Of a DNA stretch of 64,000 nucleotides, positions 22,737 through 34,663 are shown piece by piece. Source of the DNA: Prostheceraeus crozeri (taxonomy: Eukaryota; Platyhelminthes; Polycladida; Euryleptidae). Within the stretch, counting starts at the first letter, position 1, and each line of letters starts with the position of its first letter. The translations under genes were made by a program, and so were the position numbers. The stretch lies in contig CAJQUW010007937.1 of the NCBI GenBank assembly GCA_907163375.1, forward strand, positions 310,001 to 374,000, given 5' to 3'. The notes under the pieces were generated by a model, which was not told the origin of the DNA, searched no databases, and saw only the letters and a program-made list of their open reading frames with translations.

Positions 22737-25700
22737 TATTTTATTTTCTTCGTTATGATTTTTATTTATTTCCAGTACATAGTATAAAATACTTCACGCA
22801 TTGTTACATCAATGCACACCGTGCAATCTACATGTACATGTGGGTTATACAGAATGGATGTTGTTGTTGTATGTAAGCTACATTTTATTTACCATTCATC
22901 TGGCGACCACTGCCCGATTTTTTACCGAATGGCATTAAGTTTTGGAAGGCCACTTGTACAAGGAAACGCATGCTGCGCTACGTTGTGAAAGGAATGTAAA
23001 TAGACTGTCGCTTCAGAGAAATTAATTGAATAAATTTTTGTTACGTCTCCTGCATTCCCTTAGAATTTTTTATTATCCACAGGCCTTCATCAAATGACAT
23101 GATGCCTAGATAATGTGGTCTCAATGAAAAATTTAGTGATGAAATATAAATCAGCTCTGGTCTTACATTAACCCTATCTATTCGCCGGGGTGGATCGGCC
23201 CCATGTCGCTTTTTTTGCTGTGAACTTCTTAATAAAATCAAGGCGCCCAACCTACAGAGCCGGATTGCGTCAACAGAATTAGAAAGTAGGCTTAGAAAGT
23301 TCTGATGATGGTTGAAGATTTAGATAATTCTGCGAAGGGTGCTTGTCAATCCTCATCGACTGCCGATGACGCTCCGAAAGCATGGAAATTTTAGGGTTCT
23401 GTGGTAAATCCGCCGATATCTGCAAGTCAGAACTTCTGTTGCTACCAAACCTGAGTAAATCAGTCTGCGATTAATTAAACCTGAAATTAAGGACAAATTA
23501 ATGGTAAGGCAGCATATCCAATTCAGTAACTACTATAGATGCATTGTACCATATAGAAAAAAACAAATTTATATAATATAATGTAGACTTGTTTCATGTC
23601 CAAAGTCCAAATTCGGTAAATTCATTACTTTGATAAGTTCTAATACGAATATTATTTGGTGCGTACCTCCACACTTAACAACTGTGTATTCACTCACTGT
23701 GAACGTGGTGCTATGAAATTACAGCTAAGACCATTCGTATACATGCTGCAGACTGCTTCCATACAGTGATGTAGAAAAAACTCAATCTGTGCAAGCATTT
23801 ATCTGTGATTTTCACTCATTTGCATCTTAAGCGACCGGTAATCAATTGAGAAACTCAATTATCAAGCTCAAGATGTCCAAATATGTATATACAGTAGATT
23901 GTTTTAACGAGGGATCGAAAAGGCATGTGAAGCGCTACTTCTGCTTGCTAGTATTATAGTCTTATAGAACATGCCACTGATGGTGATACTTTCACAAGCA
24001 ATTGCCGTTACTATCCGGTATTTTCAGTATCCGGATAATCCTTAACAACACTAGGACAAAATGCAAGGAAATATCAACGTCAGGTAAAAGTATAGCTATC
24101 AAATAGAGCTACAGCAACACTGAACGTCCAATCAGCAGTCGCACTCTTTTTCAAAAACTATTGCGTGGTCCTAACTTGTGATCTTTGAAATTTAAAATTG
24201 TAAAATGCACATGCGGATATTCGTAAAGCAAAACAGCATGAAAGCCACATAACGCAATATTTCCGACAGGATTATCGGCGGGAAAATCCGACATCGAACT
24301 AGCTTATTAAGAATTTACTGTGGAAAATGGTTAGACATATACAGTGCAGTTCTACATAATGTACCACTATCAATCATCACATTACTTATCGTCAATTACA
24401 TTCATTTAGATACAGCGCATACTTTGCAATCAAAGGAAGTTAGTCTACACTGAAATAAGTACACGAAGATAAGAGCAAGTAAAGGTAAGAGCTTTGAACT
24501 ACAAATGGTCAAAAAGTTCTTGGTTTTTGAGACTCTCCTGAGATTCCACTAAACATTTCTATTTGTATATTGATACCGTGAGTAAACTTCTGAGATTTCG
24601 GGATTTTCGAAAACCTATAGGATCCTACTCATCAACATTTTTTATCAGAATTTCTGTGTTTTTGTTCATCATGTGGCGTAAGAAAAGAGTTGCTGGAGAC
24701 TTTCAAGTGAACTTCACAGATTACGAAATTTGACTCGGTTCTTGCTCATCTGCTAAAATACAACGAACGATCAAACAGCATCAATTGTTATGGGTTTCTT
24801 TCAATTCAGTACATTTCTATTGCGGCAATGCAATTAGACCTAATTGTCCAAAATTAAGTCGCTTCCACCTCTACATGTATGTACGATGGCGCAACCTTCA
24901 CCGTAGTCAATTTTGCGGGGAATAAGTGTTTATTCACCCTCTTCATTCAACGAATTTTGCTTGATTCGTGTAGTAGATGGTATGTGGTGAAATTTCAACA
25001 TTTTTGATGGTCTCAAGAGTCTTTAAAAGTGATTTGTTTTGAAACGCATGCATGGTCGATCAAAATTAAAAAGTGGCAAGACAATGCTTTTCTCAGAAGG
25101 AAAGTTTGTGTTTAAAAATGGAGGTATTGGAGATTTCTTCACAATTAGGGAAGTATTCAATATTTGCATGACACGTTTGTAAATTGTAATATCACTTAAT
25201 AGAAATATGAAAATTTTATTAAAACAAGTACTAAACATATTTATCTCACTCCGAAAAGCATGATTTCTACTAGAAGTGTTCCAAAAGATTATTACTTCAA
25301 GGTTGACGATGCTGAAGGTTCCGCATTGTATATGTGTATCAAATAAATGTCGACATCGCGCAGTAGGCCTCAAATTCATGCTAACTCTCTCGTATTTTGT
25401 TGACCCTTGTAGTGATTAAGCTAGTCTTGATAATACTAACGACTAAGTTAATTTTTACATCCTTTTGTGACTTTGATAAACTTATTTAGATTTTCGCAAT
25501 AATGCATGTATGTAAATTATTCTGCGATAATTCTGTATTCAATGTAATGATCAAATGCAATTGTAAATATTTCTTTTGTTGCAATCGGCCTAATATGTCC
25601 ACACTTGAGCTGAATAGTTATTATCAAATAATTTCTATTTCGCCTTGATCCTCGTGTACAACAGCAAGATCGCATGCAGACCTACATGGTGAACCTACTT

Positions 25701-26432
25701 ATACATGTACAATCCAATTACATTTTTGTATATAGAAGGCATTAAGTCATGTGAATTTCAACCTCAAAAGTTTTAACCGTTTAAGTGCATTCTAGTAAAA
25801 TGGGGTTAGATCAGGTTTTGAATATTAATTCTGATACCATAATTAATACTCAAGCACTATTTTCAAATCATATGAAACTGAATAATGAAATTCAAATGTT
25901 TGCTGACCTGTCAGAGGCTCGCATTGAAATTTCTGTGTACATTAGATGCTTACATTGCTGAATTATTATCACAATTCATGTCTCTTTTAACCGACCCTTT
26001 ATATCAGGCCAGAAATCATTCAGCAATTTTGCGAATCTCACATCGACTTATGTGCATGAATTTCATAAAGAAGGCGCAATAAACATATTCATTATTAAAG
26101 AGCTTACGTGGCTTTCAACATCATCATGTCTCTTGAAGAGCCAATTATTTCCGTGGATCTGTTTACCAGCAATGTGAGTTAGACATGTTGAAGGGAGTTT
26201 GGGGAAACATCACGAAATACGCTTTTCACTCTGCGTCATTGTCCCTGTACGGCTTCACTCTCTGTCAATAGATATAGGACGAAGTCTCGTTATGAGAATT
26301 AATTTGTCTAAGATTTTTCTTGCTACTTCCTGTCTGATTCGAATGCTCCAATGTCGCATGTTCACACGTTAATCAATTTGTCAGCTTGGATTGTAGCAAG
26401 TAGTTCCACACAGAGATGGAAAGATCGAGATT
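22737..26432. other. no recognisable gene
   Basis: About 3.7 kb of AT-rich DNA. The longest frame (25023-25379, minus, 118 codons) is rich in Ile/Phe/Asn, matches no domain I know, and has no splice context that would support it. Confidence 0.45.
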
Positions 26433-26710
26433 TTCAGGACGGTCTCATGCCGGCATAAGTCCATCTTCAGACAGGTCTTATGCCGGAATCAAGGCAATTC
26501 TTCTGGTTTCATGCCGGCATAAGTCCAACTTCAGGCCGGTTTCATGCCGGCATAAAGCCAACTTAAGGCCGGTTTCATGCCGGCATAAGTCCAACTTCAG
26601 GCCGGTTTCATGCTGGCATGAGGCCAACTTCTGACCGGTTTCATGCCGGAATAGGGCCAACTTCTGACCGGTATCATGCTGTCATTAAGCCAACTTCAGG
26701 CAGGTTTTAG
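26433..26710. repeat. 33-bp minisatellite with palindromic core, eight units
   Basis: Units start at 26433, 26466, 26499 (31 bp), 26530, 26563, 26596, 26629 and 26662, with a partial unit from 26695. The consensus is ttcaggccggtttcatgccg followed by gcataagtccaac. Each unit contains atgccggcat or a variant, a self-complementary core. Because 33 is a multiple of three, both strands stay open and give 11-residue peptide repeats (FRPVSCRHKSN on the plus strand). I regard those frames as by-products. Decayed traces of the unit (aggccgacatcaggccg) continue to about 26780. Confidence 0.9.
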
Positions 26711-29700
26711 CCAAGTTTTAGGACAATTTAATGCAAGAAGCGGTCCTGTTTAAGGCCGACATCAGGCCGATTTAATGCAAGATTCAGACCAGTTTTACTG
26801 ACTGTGACCAAAATAGTAGGACTCCGACTCCGCATCTCCGAAATGCACCATCCAACTCTGACCATGTCAGCACCTTACGAACCCGTGGTTGAATTGTGAT
26901 GGTAAAGCATCTTTATTTTCTAAGATTTTAAATTTCAAAAAATGTGTCTTCCTGTCCCTCTAGATGAATGCTGAGTGACTCTGGTGGTCAAAATGTCATT
27001 TCTTGACGACTAGCATGGAAGGAGTCCAGATCAGACTTTAGTCCGAACTCAGATCAATAAGTCAACTTCTATGCACAATGTAAGATAAGTAATACCCTTG
27101 ATGTTATAACAGAAATGTGGTCACCTTCAACTTAATGAAACTGAATGTGAATAGTTCAAGCACTTCATCTCTCTTGAATATATTTGGCAAACATTGACGA
27201 CGCAATGAGCGACACTCAGTTGAATTCGATACAGAAGGACACGCAGTATTCAACATGAATGAAGTCATTGCACGATGCAGCAATGCTTGTGGCATGACCT
27301 CATTTCTAATTTCTTTCATTTTTCTGAAATTGATCATAATCGATGAGCGGTTTCCTTAACTATAATCAGTTTCTATGTTTTTTATTGCTTAATCGCATCT
27401 CATAGAATTTTATTTTTAATTTATACTGAAATTTACATAATATATTTATCAAGTGTATTTATAAGAATATTTATAATTTCGCTTTTCCATCAGACTTAAA
27501 AAATATTTAGAGCTTTTTTCAAACTTTTTGCTTACTTTTCAATTCCTTTTATTGCAACTGCATTCGATCGAATAAATGGATTTATGATTAATGATGATCT
27601 TTGAAGTGTTCATTTTAAACCTCACACCCCCTACGAAGTTCTGAAATTTCAGTTTGTAAATCTATCTATGGTCCGGTGTCATTTGAACTTCACAGATATT
27701 CTCTTTTCGAATCCAAATGTGAAGATTTTCTTCCATCATCTCTGAAGCTTAGATCAAGCGTTTCTACTTCAGGTAAACTGCAGTAGACTGTACAAGAATG
27801 ACACTTATTTGTGCACAGATGTGACACGTCTAATTAGGGAGTTGCACTATTTACCAAAATTGTCATGCATATGTTTATCGACAGGATGTGAGATTGACTC
27901 TTCAGATTGCATCTGTTCTACAGATCCGTAGTTTCAATCCTTTCGCTGTGACAGCTGTTGACGAAGAAGGTACTGCCGATATTCGACAATTCAGGGGCAT
28001 CCAAGTCAACAGCGATAAGTAGAGAGAGATGTGAAAGAAGATATCCTTGCTGCGAAAGTGAATCATTCAGAGGCACCAGCTGGGACCATAATACACTGCA
28101 ATCAGGTCTGATTGTTTGACCATGTAGTCAAGCAGCATATTCGGAGAATGAAATATATTTTGGAGTAAACATGTTTCCGAAACCTAGAAAGGTCTCATTC
28201 ATTTCTCTACAAACTCGGTTGATGCCTCTTCTCTAATACATGTACTGTAGAAAATAGACATAGAAGGATGGATTTCCCATGCCCCAGTGCTTGTGTGGAA
28301 TTACTAGGCGTGAGACAAGTTGATCAATAATTTTCTCACCCCATCCCCCCATAAAAATACAATAGGACTGTTAGTGTAGTTAATCAATATTTTGTGTGTC
28401 CTTATAGCAGTTAACTTGGCCAAATAGATTAGAAATGAAGATATGGCTACTCTATATTCGACAAACTTTGAAGCGAATGACTATTGAATAGACTTAAACA
28501 ATCTAAGGGCCTTTCCGAGCCGAACTGATTGTAGTAGAAACCAGTGTCTAAGGCTGTTATCAATTCACTTACAATGCATTCGATCTTCTGCTATCTCTTT
28601 GTGAAACCTCTCTTGAACATCATAGAGCATCTTCCGTTCTGCATTAGATTTTAGGATTCTCTGTCGAAGTTTAACTCAATTCAGGAATTATTCTATTGTT
28701 CACATTGCCGTAATGAATTTTTGAAATTGTTATTTTGTCGAATTGGGACTCTATCAAAACTGCATACAACTTGTTAATCCCAAGCTTCTGATACAACTTT
28801 TGATCGGGATCCTCTTCAGTTTTTTAGTCTGCATTTAACTTTTTCGTGAAATACACGTATACCTGCATGTACACGTAGTTTGAGGACCAAAATTGCAAAA
28901 ATAATGTTGACTATTGATTGAGGATTTAGTATCGTTCTCTATTTATACTCATTTTCAAGTAGTAGGGGGAAAGGATTGATGATTGCTGCAGTTGATACAA
29001 ACAGGAAAGCGGCATCTTTGATAGGTGAGATTGATATTCTTTGTCGGCAAGGATAAAAGGCAGATGGAAACAGAGTAGTCGAGAAGGGAATGCTCCACGC
29101 AAAATTGACCAAATATTTTCCAACCATAGAATAGTCCAAAATCTTTTAAAATGCATTATTTAAATGTTGAATATCTTAAAGATTTCATATTATCGCGTAT
29201 GTACACTACTGATACTGATTTTCCCGAACATCTTGGAAGTTATGTTTCGAAAAGTCTGAAGTTAATCATATCTCGACTTAGCTCTTAAGCTTATCGTAAT
29301 TCTTCGAACAGCATCCGGCCTCTCATAGTAGGTGAGCTGCGCTAGACTACTCAAATAAGCGGATCTAGACCTCTCGACCGCGCCGCATGTGTGCCCATAC
29401 CGCTGAAAGAGCGAGTTATGTTCTTTTCAGTGACCATATAGACGAGCATGCTGAAGAAAATCATCATACTTTGATTGTTGAACACCACATCCATAAAATA
29501 AAAAATTCCCCAAAGCTTATTTCATTTAAAAAGTTGCCATGAGCCAAATGCGACATCTTGGCAGCACTCGCCCTGAAATAGTAGCCTCAACCCACGATTG
29601 GAACCGGCCGGCTGGTTTTAGCAGCGTCGACCCGTTACCTGCTATACATTTTGAGGACCGAAGATGGTTGGATCTTGATTTCCTTAATCAATCATATGAC

Positions 29701-30440
29701 GACATTTATTCTAGAATCAATTGTTTAATTAATCAATATTTTGAAATGCAGCATATTTAAAAACTGCGAGGATTCTTGGCGTAAGAAATACACATGAATA
29801 CAATTAATTCCAGAAACTTTGAGATCCATGCCTTGATATTAAGCAAGATACATAATTCAGCAAGTTGATGAATACGCAGATTCAAAAAAATCTAAAATGT
29901 ATTGCTAAATTCATTCAAAAAGCTAAAGAGTTGCGACAATCTGCTAAAGAGGACACAATGTAAAATTTTAGTTTCTGGTTATACTCCCCTCCTTCCTGAT
30001 CAAGATATTTTTGCTGTTGAAATTGACCACATGCCTGAAATTGTTTGATATCTGAGCAAGTTTACAGTTATGTTTTGAAAAACGAATGCTTTTTGTTCAC
30101 ATGTATCTTCCATGTTTTCCAATGTATTTGGAAATGCACATTAATCGACTTATTGAATTTTAACGGTTGAACTGGCAAACCGAAAATGTCAGAAGGGATA
30201 ATTGAAGCGAAGACGCAATACGAACCTAAATCGGTGAGGAACCATATGTTTGCAAAAATTGAGGCTTCGATCCGTAACCTCTAACCTGCACCACCTTGCA
30301 GGGCCAGACCGACTAAATCGAGTGAACGAAGGCTTCTCCATACCTGCAAAGCATATAGATAATAAATAGATATTCCATACCTGCAATAAATTTGGAGGTC
30401 CGAGACGAAAATATTGAGGTACTAGAAGGAGGGGTGCGGA
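26711..30440. other. no recognisable gene
   Basis: About 3.7 kb. At 26815-26838 aggactccgactccg matches the motif of the dispersed repeat at 30.4-31.1 kb. An open stretch at about 27900-28020 (FNPFAVTAVDEEGTADIRQF) follows a tctacag and ends at tag. A 73-codon frame at 29539-29760 is also open. Neither matches a family I know, and I do not call them genes. Confidence 0.4.
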
Positions 30441-31097
30441 GTCCTATCATTTTTGCTGGAGTCGGAGTCGGCGTCCTATCAAATGATAAGACTCCGGACT
30501 CCGGCCTATAACTAGACCCGAAAAATAATGCAAACAAATTATTTATTCTCGTGCATAGTTGTCACTGTCTTGATATAAACTTTCTCCGTCAAACAAAAGT
30601 ACAGAAACAGCAGTACATGCAAGGCTTGTAATAGTAAAGGGAATGAACTGTGATAGTGAAAAAGGATTGTCTTTTCACTCGGTGATTTAGGAGAGAAGTA
30701 CAAGCCTTCCTAGCCTCGATCACACCTACACACCAAAGGTCACATCAGAGACAAAAAATGAAATATTGTTTGAGAACATTGCCTCTTACCCTCAGGTTAA
30801 TCGTGTGTGATGGCTCCTCTAAAGTGCATATTAAAATCGAAAATGTACTCACCTTTTTGGAGAAGATGGGGGATTTTCCTGCCTAGTAGAGACTGTAGAA
30901 AAACCGTGTGAAGCACAAGTGATGTGCAAAGTTGGTAAACCTTCACAGAAAGTGATTGATTTGATGAGGCAATGATCACTAAAATCAGACTCAGGTAAGC
31001 CTATAATGATCCACGATGTAGGTTACCAGTTAATTTTTCAAAAAACTAGGCTTTATATACTTGCCGCCCGGAGTCGGAGTCCTCAAGATGATAGGAC
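30441..31097. repeat. dispersed repeat, copy B, with GGAGTCGGAGT-rich ends
   Basis: The left edge reads gtcctatcatttttgctgga then gtcggagtcgg. The right edge is the reverse form (ggagtcggagtcctcaagat then gataggac), giving short inverted ends (tcctatcat). Positions 30507-30724 align with copy A at 7890-8098. This looks like a non-autonomous DNA element or composite repeat of about 657 bp. The superfamily is not determined and no target duplication is evident. Confidence 0.55.
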
Positions 31098-31567
31098 ATA
31101 AAACATAAAATGCAAACTAAAAATGGAAATTATGCAACAAAAGGATTACAACAGGTCAATCATGCGTGCATTTCTATGATAGAAGGAATTTGATAAAGTG
31201 AACAAAACTAAAACAACTTGACGGAAATCCATCAAATGTTTAACATTTCTGCTACCTCGAGATTGAGATATAGTGCGAGAATACAGGAATCATAGCATGG
31301 TATAACATGTAGATATTTTGGCCGCGTATCTATGATCTCTGTTAGCAAATCATGGACCACAGAAATGCATGGACTAAGTCACAGATGTCTATGAACCATA
31401 GATAGTACCATCTATGGCTCATGGACTTGCCGGTTTGTTACCGTGCATTTCTTCATGGCTTTCTTCTGCAGGCAATAGATAAAAGAATTTCCATGCAACA
31501 TTGTTTTCCATTTGCAATCATGGCATAAAAATTAGGAATGTTAAGATTTAGAACACTAACAATGAAG
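31098..31567. other. no gene; short foldback around 31393-31424
   Basis: The phrase atgaaccatagatag facing ctatggctcat forms an imperfect stem near 31393-31424. Otherwise nothing recognised. Confidence 0.35.
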
Positions 31568-31642
31568 ATATATTGCCTTTCAAATGACAGCCTAAATCGT
31601 CGGCGCGTACGATTTAGGCTGATCATTTGAAAGGTAATATAT
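31568..31642. repeat. strong 33-bp-stem hairpin
   Basis: The left arm (atatattgcctttcaaatga then cagcctaaatcgt) pairs with the right arm (acgatttaggctgatcattt then gaaaggtaatatat). There is one G/A difference (a wobble pair in RNA), one single-base bulge and a loop of about 8 bp (cggcgcgt). The 75-bp length and small loop would suit a pre-miRNA-like or foldback structure. No expression evidence is available from sequence. Confidence 0.85.
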
Positions 31643-32462
31643 GCATTGATAGCGCATAGTTTAGTGCAGATATCTCTGGTCTTCCAATGATCTTAGTGTA
31701 TTATATGAAAAAATATCACATGGACATTTTCATGAATTCTTTGATGACTAACTGTCACATACCGGCATACATAGTTTGAAGAGATGGGATTCAACGGAAA
31801 ATGTCTAATGCTATAAACATATAAAAGAATTGCTTCAAATTTTGCGATATGGAAGCTTGGATTGGAGGCTTGTTTGTGTCTTATATATAATAGGGTCCAT
31901 CGACGAAATCCATCTTAATTGAGCGCATACTGTAGTCTGCCACTGTCCATCGTGTTGATACCTGCGGACTTTGCTTAAAATAAATGAACGTTATTTATAC
32001 TCGGAAGCACATTAGGCACGGAGCCTTTCTTCCATGCGGCCGAGTTGTCATTTACCACTCTCATTCTCTTTCGTGCTGAGTGTTTAGCAAGAATGCAGAG
32101 TGTACCTATTTTAAAAGTCTTAGGTTGCTTGGTGGTATGTAATGCTCCATAACCTGCAACAGCAATATTTCACGATTTCTGTCTTGTGTATTGATTGAAT
32201 GGCGCAGATCTCTTCAATCATTGAGCAATCCCGAAGCCCATGTTCGATTCTTGATTTCAAATTTCTTTGAAAACATCAGATTTTATATTAACCATTTAAT
32301 ATTGTCAATATTCAATATTCAGTCAACGATTCGAAATGAGTGCTCAACGAACACCTAGAGACACATAATATCCATGTCTCAACTCAGTGTCATTTGCAGA
32401 AACTCCTCCGTAGAAATCTATGGTCCCAGTATTTCATCAAAGATATAGATATCGATGATTCC
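31643..32462. other. no recognisable gene
   Basis: AT-rich sequence between two hairpins; nothing else supported. Confidence 0.4.
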
Positions 32463-32518
32463 ATTGATCAGTCATAGACTTCTAAATTTAGAAGTCTATG
32501 GGATCAATCATTGACTTC
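32463..32518. repeat. palindrome about 270 bp upstream of a kinase first exon
   Basis: attgatc...catagacttctaaa is followed at once by tttagaagtctatg...gatcaat: a perfect 14-bp inverted core extended by a further 7-bp pair after a few unpaired bases. The tctatg/catag word recurs at 31.4 kb and at 32540-32580. It could be a cruciform-forming regulatory site or a remnant of a foldback element. Confidence 0.8.
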
Positions 32519-32787
32519 TAATTGTAGTTGTGAAGAAGTCTATGAATCAATAGCAGAAATGAGATAATTATACCATAGATACTCAGTGGAATCTGACTCC
32601 AACATTGTTTCAAATTCGAATATCATGGCACTTTAGTCTTTGCATAAAGTATAGATGTCTTCATGTACTGCAGTCTTGAATTTATTGAAAGCTTCGTGAA
32701 AGTAAACTTTTGATTTGAAAATATCTATTCTTCAAGTATCTGTTCTTAGTGTCTGTGAGCTATTTTCATTACTATTTGATTAAATTG

Positions 32788-33124
32788 ATGGGGATATGCT
32801 GTAGCAAATGGCGCGGCTTTCGACAATATGGTGCTGGTTGGTGCGAGCGTAGAAATAAAAGCATTAATGACTTCACAGAAAGTGCATTCGGTCTATTTGC
32901 TATTGATTCAGATGATGAAGATGTGATAATGCAGGAACATCAGCTTTCAGGTGATCACTTTGATCGCAATTTAATAGATGCATATGCTGAGGAATGTCGC
33001 GAACTTCAGCGATATCGCGAAGATTATTCAACACCATCTGAGGACCAGAAATTTCTGATAACGGAACCAGTCGGACACAGTTCTCAAAATCGTTACATTT
33101 ATGGATTTCTCGATGATCATCATA
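32788..33124 (+). CDS. candidate adenylate kinase first exon 1A: MGICCSKW N-terminus
   Basis: The first ATG in the frame begins MGICCSKWRGFRQYG. Gly2 and Ser6 fit the N-myristoylation consensus, Cys4/Cys5 are candidate palmitoylation sites, and the following Lys/Arg residues would help membrane binding. The 112 codons continue with an acidic DSDDEDV patch and a charged, probably helical stretch (DAYAEECRELQRYREDY). They end at cata|gtaagt, a near-ideal donor in phase 1. The core kinase exon at 48293 has a phase-1 acceptor, so the join reads ...DDHH-S-AKKEGG. Mammalian AK1 beta is known to have a myristoylated N-terminus, which makes this plausible. The exon-to-exon link spans about 15 kb and is inferred from phase and motif only. 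The start context is moderate (G at +4, T at -3). Confidence 0.6.
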
Positions 33125-34273
33125 GTAAGTTCTGCTTATCCTATTCTTAAAATCCCAAATCAAAAAAATTCAAAATTAGATTTGTTCTCTGTTGGAAGAT
33201 GATGTAAGACAATAATTCTATACTGCTTTGATGGATGGGAAGAATCGAAGAGGTTGATTTATTACGGGATAGGCGTATACCTATGTTTCAATACGCGCTC
33301 TGATACAGTAGGCCTACTTAAGACGAAATGATAATTTGTGATCAAGATGAATTGAATCTTGAGCTTTGAGTAGGTTGACATATTTGTCTATCGGATAGTA
33401 AATAGTACAACAGCAGGATCCTTGGTAATTTCCTGTCGCTGATGCTTTCAGCAAGCTTGGTGGTGGTAAGATCATAAAACCATTACTTATAACCGACAAG
33501 CTTCCCTTTACTCGATTCAGTTGCATGTAGGAATTCAAAATCAGATTAGAAGGATAGAACAAAAGTACAATCAATTGAAAGACGTAGTCCATTGTCTTTC
33601 TTAATAACGGTTATCGTTCGGTTAAAACTTACCAAATTAAAACAGAATAATTTTCACAGCCGTTTGATAAAAACTTGACAATTAGCGATTATGTACCAAA
33701 TTGTTTTGACAGTTTTTTGTATTTTTCTTCCACTTTTCTATGAAAGTAGCACCCGATAGCCATTCAGCTATTTTTTCAAAAGAGTGAATTAATTCAGCCC
33801 TGAAAGAGATTTACATTCTTTGGATCCCATTTTACAATGAATTAACCGTATTAAATTGTTATGCTAATGATGAGCGGTTGGTAGGACTTGAATCCATGTA
33901 TGTCCACCTAGGCTAGTTACGTGGAAGAAATAAATTGACTGTTCTTGTTTTATCTGGATATATTCTGATTAAACTAGAACTATGAAATTCGTCACGCTAG
34001 TCGTCTCAATCCACAGACTTATTTTACTCGTTTATCCAGTCTTCCAGAAATGAGCAACACCTTACGAACTTTTCTGTTCAGTTATTATTCTAATGCTCAG
34101 ACAAGCTGATCGACCGCAGATTTTCGCGGAGACTACCTCACCTTGAAGTAGTTAAATCGGCTGAATTTCTTGCATGCATTACACCTCAATATAAGTGGTT
34201 AAATATCTTAAACATTACATAAGTAAACATCATCTATCAAACGTTTCGCTTGAAGTCATCAATTTAGCATCAT
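33125..34273. other. presumed intron or inter-promoter sequence
   Basis: Follows the exon 1A donor. The minus-strand frame at 33314-33592 has no recognised domain. Nothing else seen. Confidence 0.4.
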
Positions 34274-34396
34274 ATGAGCGATGAGAGAACGTCGTTTTCT
34301 AATTGGACAGTCGCTATCATGCTTCCACCAATTATCGCAGCTGCTTGCATATCTGCTCTCCTTTACTTGTGTCTGAAAATAAATGATCCAAATTAG
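34274..34396 (+). CDS. candidate 40-residue single-pass membrane microprotein
   Basis: An ATG-to-TAG frame of 40 codons encodes a polar start (MSDERTSFSNWT), then a hydrophobic segment of about 20 residues (VAIMLPPIIAAACISALLYL), then CLKINDPN. The layout of short acidic/Ser-Thr head, one membrane helix and short charged tail is that of small integral membrane peptides such as the SERCA regulators. There is an N-W-T sequon at residues 10-12. It lies 230 bp upstream of the exon 1B ATG, so it might be its own gene or an upstream ORF in the exon 1B leader. The start context is weak (C at -3, A at +4). No homologue is recognised with certainty. Confidence 0.35.
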   Translation: MSDERTSFSNWTVAIMLPPIIAAACISALLYLCLKINDPN

Positions 34397-34626
34397 TGAA
34401 CTTCGTCTAGAACCGTTGTAGCGACGTCAGTTGTGTCGTGATCGTGCTGTGGTTTCCTCGCTTTTATTCATTCGCGTCTTCTTACGTTTTGGACTCCGAT
34501 TATTTATCACCTGCTTCCAAGCGCCAATTCTTCGCGTCTGGAAATTTAGTCTACCGGAAAAGAAGGAAGATATTTTCTTAGTTGTATTTTGATAAATTGC
34601 ATCACCTGACCGATTATTCCTCAAAG

Positions 34627-34663
34627 ATGGGCAACAACTGCATGAAACTTATGCCTAAAAAAG
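34627..34663 (+). CDS. candidate adenylate kinase first exon 1B: MGNNCMK N-terminus
   Basis: An ATG in good context (caaagATGG, A at -3 and G at +4) opens MGNNCMKLMPKK and reaches aaaaaag|gtaatt after 12 codons plus one base, a phase-1 donor. Gly2, Cys5 and the run of lysines again fit a myristoylated/palmitoylated N-terminus. Splicing to 48293 gives [14 protein letters not shown] then CKVIFVTGG. The total extension before the P-loop is then close in length to that of ordinary AK1. This is the more canonical of the two alternative starts. It is inferred from motif, context and phase; the intron to 48293 would be about 13.6 kb. Confidence 0.6.

Noticed and set aside
25023-25379. 118-codon minus-strand frame
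   Set aside because: AT-rich Ile/Phe/Asn composition, no domain, no splice sites; consistent with chance in AT-rich DNA.
26416-26660. Peptide-repeat frames on both strands (FRPVSCRHKSN and its antisense)
   Set aside because: Explained by the 33-bp minisatellite period; no start context, splice framing or domain.
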